Origin: an uncultured Microbacterium sp.
GTDB taxonomy: Bacteria > Actinomycetota > Actinomycetes > Actinomycetales > Microbacteriaceae
Assembly (NCBI RefSeq): GCF_947489255.1
Contig: NZ_CANLCY010000001.1
Coordinates: 496,001 to 560,000 of the forward strand
Length of the DNA: 64,000 nt
Reading direction: 5' to 3'
The notes below the pieces were generated by a model that saw only the letters and a program-made list of their open reading frames with translations, had not been told where the DNA came from and did no database searches. Both the position numbers and the translations under genes were made by a program. Below are positions 60,944-64,000 of this stretch, in pieces; positions within the stretch are counted from its first letter, which is position 1; each line of letters opens with the position of its first letter.

Positions 60944-62137
60944 GTGGCTAAGGCCAAGTTCGAGCGGACCAAGCCGCACGTGAACATCGGAACGATCGGT
61001 CACGTCGACCACGGCAAGACCACGCTCACCGCTGCCATCTCGAAGGTGCTCGCCGACAAGTTCCCGTCGGCCACCAACGTTCAGCGTGACTTCGCGTCGA
61101 TCGACTCCGCGCCCGAAGAGCGTCAGCGTGGTATCACGATCAACATCTCGCACGTCGAGTACGAGACCCCCAAGCGTCACTACGCTCACGTCGACGCCCC
61201 CGGTCACGCCGACTACATCAAGAACATGATCACCGGTGCCGCTCAGATGGACGGCGCGATCCTCGTGGTCGCCGCCACCGACGGCCCGATGGCTCAGACC
61301 CGCGAGCACGTCCTGCTCGCCAAGCAGGTCGGCGTTCCCTACCTGCTCGTCGCGCTGAACAAGAGCGACATGGTCGACGACGAGGAGATCCTGGAGCTCG
61401 TCGAGCTCGAGGTTCGCGAGCTGCTGTCGTCGCAGGACTTCGATGGCGACAACGCCCCCGTCGTGCGCGTCTCGGGCCTCAAGGCTCTCGAGGGTGACGA
61501 GCAGTGGGTCAACTCGATCGTCGAGCTCATGGAGGCCGTCGACGAGTCCATCCCCGACCCGGTGCGTGACAAGGACAAGCCGTTCCTCATGCCCATCGAG
61601 GACGTCTTCACCATCACCGGTCGTGGCACGGTCGTCACGGGTCGCGCCGAGCGCGGTACCCTCGCGATCAACTCCGAGGTCGAGATCGTCGGCATCCGCC
61701 CGACGCAGAAGACCACGGTGACGGGTATTGAGATGTTCCACAAGCAGCTCGACGAGGCCTGGGCCGGCGAGAACTGTGGTCTGCTCCTCCGCGGCACCAA
61801 GCGTGACGACGTCGAGCGCGGCCAGGTCGTCGTGAAGCCCGGTTCGGTCACCCCGCACACCAACTTCGAGGGCACGGCGTACATCCTGTCCAAGGAAGAG
61901 GGCGGCCGCCACAACCCGTTCTTCACGAACTACCGCCCGCAGTTCTACTTCCGCACCACCGACGTGACCGGCGTCATCACGCTGCCCGAGGGCACCGAGA
62001 TGGTCATGCCCGGTGACACCACGGAGATGTCGGTCGAGCTCATCCAGCCGATCGCCATGGAAGAGGGCCTCGGCTACGCGATCCGTGAGGGTGGCCGCAC
62101 CGTCGGTGCCGGTACCGTCACCAAGATCCTCAAGTAA
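60944..62137 (+). CDS. tuf: Elongation factor Tu
   Basis: A 397-residue GTPase starting [17 protein letters not shown]1 is [10 protein letters not shown]3 DAPGHADY and G4 NKSD; domains II and III are complete. It carries aminoacyl-tRNA to the ribosome. GTG 60944 is preceded by GGAGG. Codons are strongly restricted, as in the other translation genes. It has its own promoter region and a strong terminator. Confidence 0.99.
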   Translation: MAKAKFERTKPHVNIGTIGHVDHGKTTLTAAISKVLADKFPSATNVQRDFASIDSAPEERQRGITINISHVEYETPKRHYAHVDAPGHADYIKNMITGAAQMDGAILVVAATDGPMAQTREHVLLAKQVGVPYLLVALNKSDMVDDEEILELVELEVRELLSSQDFDGDNAPVVRVSGLKALEGDEQWVNSIVELMEAVDESIPDPVRDKDKPFLMPIEDVFTITGRGTVVTGRAERGTLAINSEVEIVGIRPTQKTTVTGIEMFHKQLDEAWAGENCGLLLRGTKRDDVERGQVVVKPGSVTPHTNFEGTAYILSKEEGGRHNPFFTNYRPQFYFRTTDVTGVITLPEGTEMVMPGDTTEMSVELIQPIAMEEGLGYAIREGGRTVGAGTVTKILK

Positions 62138-62160
62138 GTCACACCAGACTTCACTCGGCA

Positions 62161-62186
62161 AAGGCCGGGCCTTCGGGCCCGGCCTT
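62161..62186 (+). terminator. tuf intrinsic terminator with UUCG tetraloop
   Basis: AAGGCCGGGCC (62161-62171) and GGCCCGGCCTT (62176-62186) form a perfect 11-bp stem closed by TTCG. The sequence then reads CGTCGTTTCC, with a weak T-run. Confidence 0.9.
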
Positions 62187-62390
62187 CGTCGTTTCCGGAT
62201 GCCGTCGACGGCCTCCGTCTCTGCCTTTCGGGCGCCGTTCGCGGCGCCCGCTTCTGCATTTCTCGGCCGGTCATTTTCGGACGCTTCGCGGACGCCATGA
62301 GACCTTACCGATGTCGACCAGTAGTCCCCTTCGCGACGATCGCGTGGCGGGTTCGACCGGTTCCCGCTTTTTCGCAAAAGGGGAGAATCG
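62187..62390 (+). other. Non-coding region upstream of the Tat-secreted protein
   Basis: A second hairpin GGGCGCCG/CGGCGCCC with a TTCG loop lies at 62230-62249 and is followed by a pyrimidine-rich stretch, so it could back up the tuf terminator. Closer to the gene, CTTTT and AAAAG (about 62367-62381) form a small stem that touches the Shine-Dalgarno (GGGGAG). I see no clear -10/-35 pair. Confidence 0.45.
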
Positions 62391-63059
62391 ATGTTGGAAG
62401 AGCTGTCATCGGACAAGGCGACGGGTGCGACGGGTTCCGCGCGGGGTATCGAGCGGCGGACCGTTCTGAAGGGCGCCGCGTGGTCGGTTCCGGTGATCGC
62501 GGCCGCCGTCGCGGCCCCGGCAGCCTCCGCGTCGGTGAACAACGCGAACGCCCTCCTCACGAACAACGTGACGAGCCTGCTGGCTCTGAACGTGCTGGAC
62601 TCGGCGACGGTGCTGACGGCCGCGGTGGCCATCACGGTGCCGACGACCCTGCGGATCACGAACGGCGCGGGCGCGTTGTCGGGCAACGCGACGGTGACGA
62701 TCACCGTGGGGCGCCCGGGTGGGATCGACGTCTCGGTCGGACGCGCATACGGCTTCGGCGTGTACCGCTTCGACAGCACGCTGACGACGTCCGGCCAGCG
62801 CACCGCGTCGTATCAGAGCGCTCCGATCGTGGGGCAGTACGGCTTCCCCGTCACGACGTTCACCACGACGAAGAACGTCAGCGTCGCATCGGGCGGCACC
62901 CTCGACATCCCCGTCCAGTGGGGCCTGGCGGGTAACCGCACCGGGCTGTCCATCAACGCGCTCGCGTCGTTCCCCATCTCCGTGAGCGTCGTGATCGCGG
63001 GACGCACCCTCGCGGCATCGGGTTCGATCCTCGTGCCGGTCGGAGCGGGCATCCTCTGA
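62391..63059 (+). CDS. Tat-secreted uncharacterised protein
   Basis: A 222-residue protein. Residues 22-23 are the Arg pair of a twin-arginine signal (ERRTVLKGAAWSVPVIAAAV), followed by a hydrophobic stretch and cleavage probably after PAASA near residue 47. The mature part is rich in Thr, Val, Ser, Ala and Asn and looks all-beta, with no Cys and no known domain. Proteins with this kind of Tat signal are common in Micrococcales as single secreted domains. GGGGAG precedes the ATG. The role is unknown; an adhesin or surface layer component is possible. Confidence 0.7.
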   Translation: MLEELSSDKATGATGSARGIERRTVLKGAAWSVPVIAAAVAAPAASASVNNANALLTNNVTSLLALNVLDSATVLTAAVAITVPTTLRITNGAGALSGNATVTITVGRPGGIDVSVGRAYGFGVYRFDSTLTTSGQRTASYQSAPIVGQYGFPVTTFTTTKNVSVASGGTLDIPVQWGLAGNRTGLSINALASFPISVSVVIAGRTLAASGSILVPVGAGIL

Positions 63060-63363
63060 GCGAGGACGTCGCATCCGAACGCACGACGGAGGCGTCGATC
63101 GGCACCAGTAAGTACCGATCGCCCTTCGACCGCGTTACGCGGGGCACTACCTACGTCGCTACGCAAATGCGTCGCGGGCGGTGTCGTCATGCACAGAGCG
63201 GTCGTTAGCGTTCGGATCAGGACGACGGCACCCCGTCTCCCGAAGTAAGGGGCGGGAGCGGGATGCCGTCGTCCAGGGCATGACCATCCTTCGACCGTGC
63301 GGGCGGGCGGTCGACACATCCCCTTTGTTTTCACTCGCGCTGCGATCGAGGCTGGGGGGTCGG
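63060..63363. other. Intergenic region with a large imperfect hairpin
   Basis: Within this 304-bp stretch, GACGACGGCA... (from 63221) and ...TGCCGTCGTC (to 63273) form a stem of about 20 bp with one mismatch and a bulge; it may end the upstream transcript. Its right arm contains GGATGCC, the left the one-base variant GGCACCC. Around 63155-63170 is a short ACGC-AAAT-GCGT palindrome. The stretch near 63315-63335 is unusually T-rich and may hold the promoter of the next gene. Confidence 0.5.
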
Positions 63364-64000
63364 ATGAGCAGCATCGCATCGTCGACCCACGCGGTCGATG
63401 TGGGCATGGATCGCGCCCCGATCCGCGCGCTGCTGCGGGACCACCTGCGGATGTCGCGCATTCCCCATCCGGCGGGCGTCACCTCGGCCGGGCGCGCCGC
63501 GATCACCTTGCACGCGGTCGATCACGGTGATCTGTGGCTGTGGTCGGAGGCCGGTGATACCGGCTACATCGGGATCGTGTTCCCCGTGGACGAGGCGCGG
63601 GCGATCGTCGAGGGCGAAACGCCGCGCGAGGGAGTGGACCGTACTCCGGTCGTCCTTCGGCACGGATACCCCATGCGCCTGGTCTGGAGCCGTGGAGCGG
63701 CGGCGACGCTATGGCTTCCGCGTGCCGCGGTGGAGGACCTCGGCCTCGACGTCGAACGTGTACCGAGTCGGCCGTCGGTCACGACGGCCGCGCTGGCGGC
63801 GCGGGCATACGTAACGACGGTTGCAGGAATGCGCCCGGCGCTGAGCATGGTCGAGGCGATGGTGATGGAGCGCACTCTCTTCGACATCGCGTTCGCGTTG
63901 TTCTTCTCCGCGGGGGAGCGTGAGGTGGTCGCGGCGGCGCGAACCTCCACGTTCAATCGCGTCCGGTTGCTGTTCGAGTCGAGGTTCACGGATCCTCGGT
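63364..64000 (+). CDS. Unrecognised gene, possibly AraC-type regulator (3' end outside window)
   Basis: The frame from ATG 63364 is open to the window edge (212 residues), preceded by GGGGGG. The first 130 residues are beta-rich (HAVDHGDLWLWSEAGDTGYIG, VVLRHGYPMRLVWS), like the sensor domain of AraC-type regulators; the last visible part is helical (STFNRVRLLFESRF). An AraC helix-turn-helix would be expected after the cut, but is not visible. Codon use is less G+C-biased than its neighbours (CTA, GTA, GCA and ACT occur), which may point to transfer. Function is a guess. Confidence 0.4.
   Translation, partial: MSSIASSTHAVDVGMDRAPIRALLRDHLRMSRIPHPAGVTSAGRAAITLHAVDHGDLWLWSEAGDTGYIGIVFPVDEARAIVEGETPREGVDRTPVVLRHGYPMRLVWSRGAAATLWLPRAAVEDLGLDVERVPSRPSVTTAALAARAYVTTVAGMRPALSMVEAMVMERTLFDIAFALFFSAGEREVVAAARTSTFNRVRLLFESRFTDPR

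Overview
This window is chromosomal DNA from a very G+C-rich actinobacterium, most likely of the family Microbacteriaceae and probably Microbacterium or a close relative. The evidence is strong GC3 codon bias, many genes with TANNNT-type -10 boxes placed directly before the start codon, the lhr-nei2 and rpoB-rpoC / rpsL-rpsG-fusA-tuf gene orders, a twin-arginine secreted protein of micrococcal type, and an uncharacterised oxidoreductase/Lrp locus of a type seen in actinobacteria. I saw no rRNA or tRNA gene, CRISPR array, insertion sequence or prophage.

Layout. 1-4.3 kb: 5' part of a cation/Ca2+ exchanger, a tryptophan-rich membrane protein, a class I glutamine amidotransferase, a LysR-type effector domain with no helix-turn-helix, DUF1304, and a hexapeptide-repeat protein. 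4.6-10.8 kb: nei2 DNA glycosylase overlapping the giant helicase lhr, then an esterase. 11-18 kb: DUF4916 Nudix-like protein, M3 peptidase, threonine aldolase, SWIM-SNF2 helicase. 18-22.5 kb: MFS transporter, SDR plus an uncharacterised conserved protein, and a divergent Lrp/AsnC regulator. 22.6-28.4 kb: a NarL-type two-component pair, GNAT, SRPBCC, ComB-like, SprT-like, TPR and spermidine-synthase-like genes. 28.6-31.1 kb: 5-oxoprolinase pxpA and fused pxpB-pxpC. 31.3-38.8 kb: rpoB-rpoC. 38.9-57.4 kb: accessory block between rpoC and the str operon. 57.4-62.2 kb: rpsL-rpsG-fusA-tuf. 62.4-64 kb: a Tat-secreted protein and a truncated unrecognised gene.

The accessory block is the most interesting part. 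From 42.9 to 57.4 kb it forms one tightly coupled operon, with most junctions overlapping as GTGA or ATGA: a membrane Ser/Thr kinase without a sensor domain; a 1983-residue secreted or membrane-anchored Ig/cadherin-like protein; a MoxR AAA+ ATPase; DUF58; a transglutaminase-like membrane protein that lacks the catalytic Cys and His; a membrane FHA protein; and a tail-anchored acidic protein carrying six DDxTV repeats. A closely related DRTIVARR motif precedes the FHA domain next door. I propose that the kinase phosphorylates these threonines and that the FHA domain reads them, linking an outer-surface protein to an internal MoxR/DUF58 machine.

At a wider scale, the heptamer GGATGCC/GGCATCC is strongly over-represented (about 85 copies by hand count). 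It repeatedly forms the inverted arms of intergenic terminator-like hairpins, much as DNA uptake sequences do in other bacteria. At least fifteen genes have a TANNNT -10 box 6 or 7 nt before the start codon, implying leaderless mRNAs.
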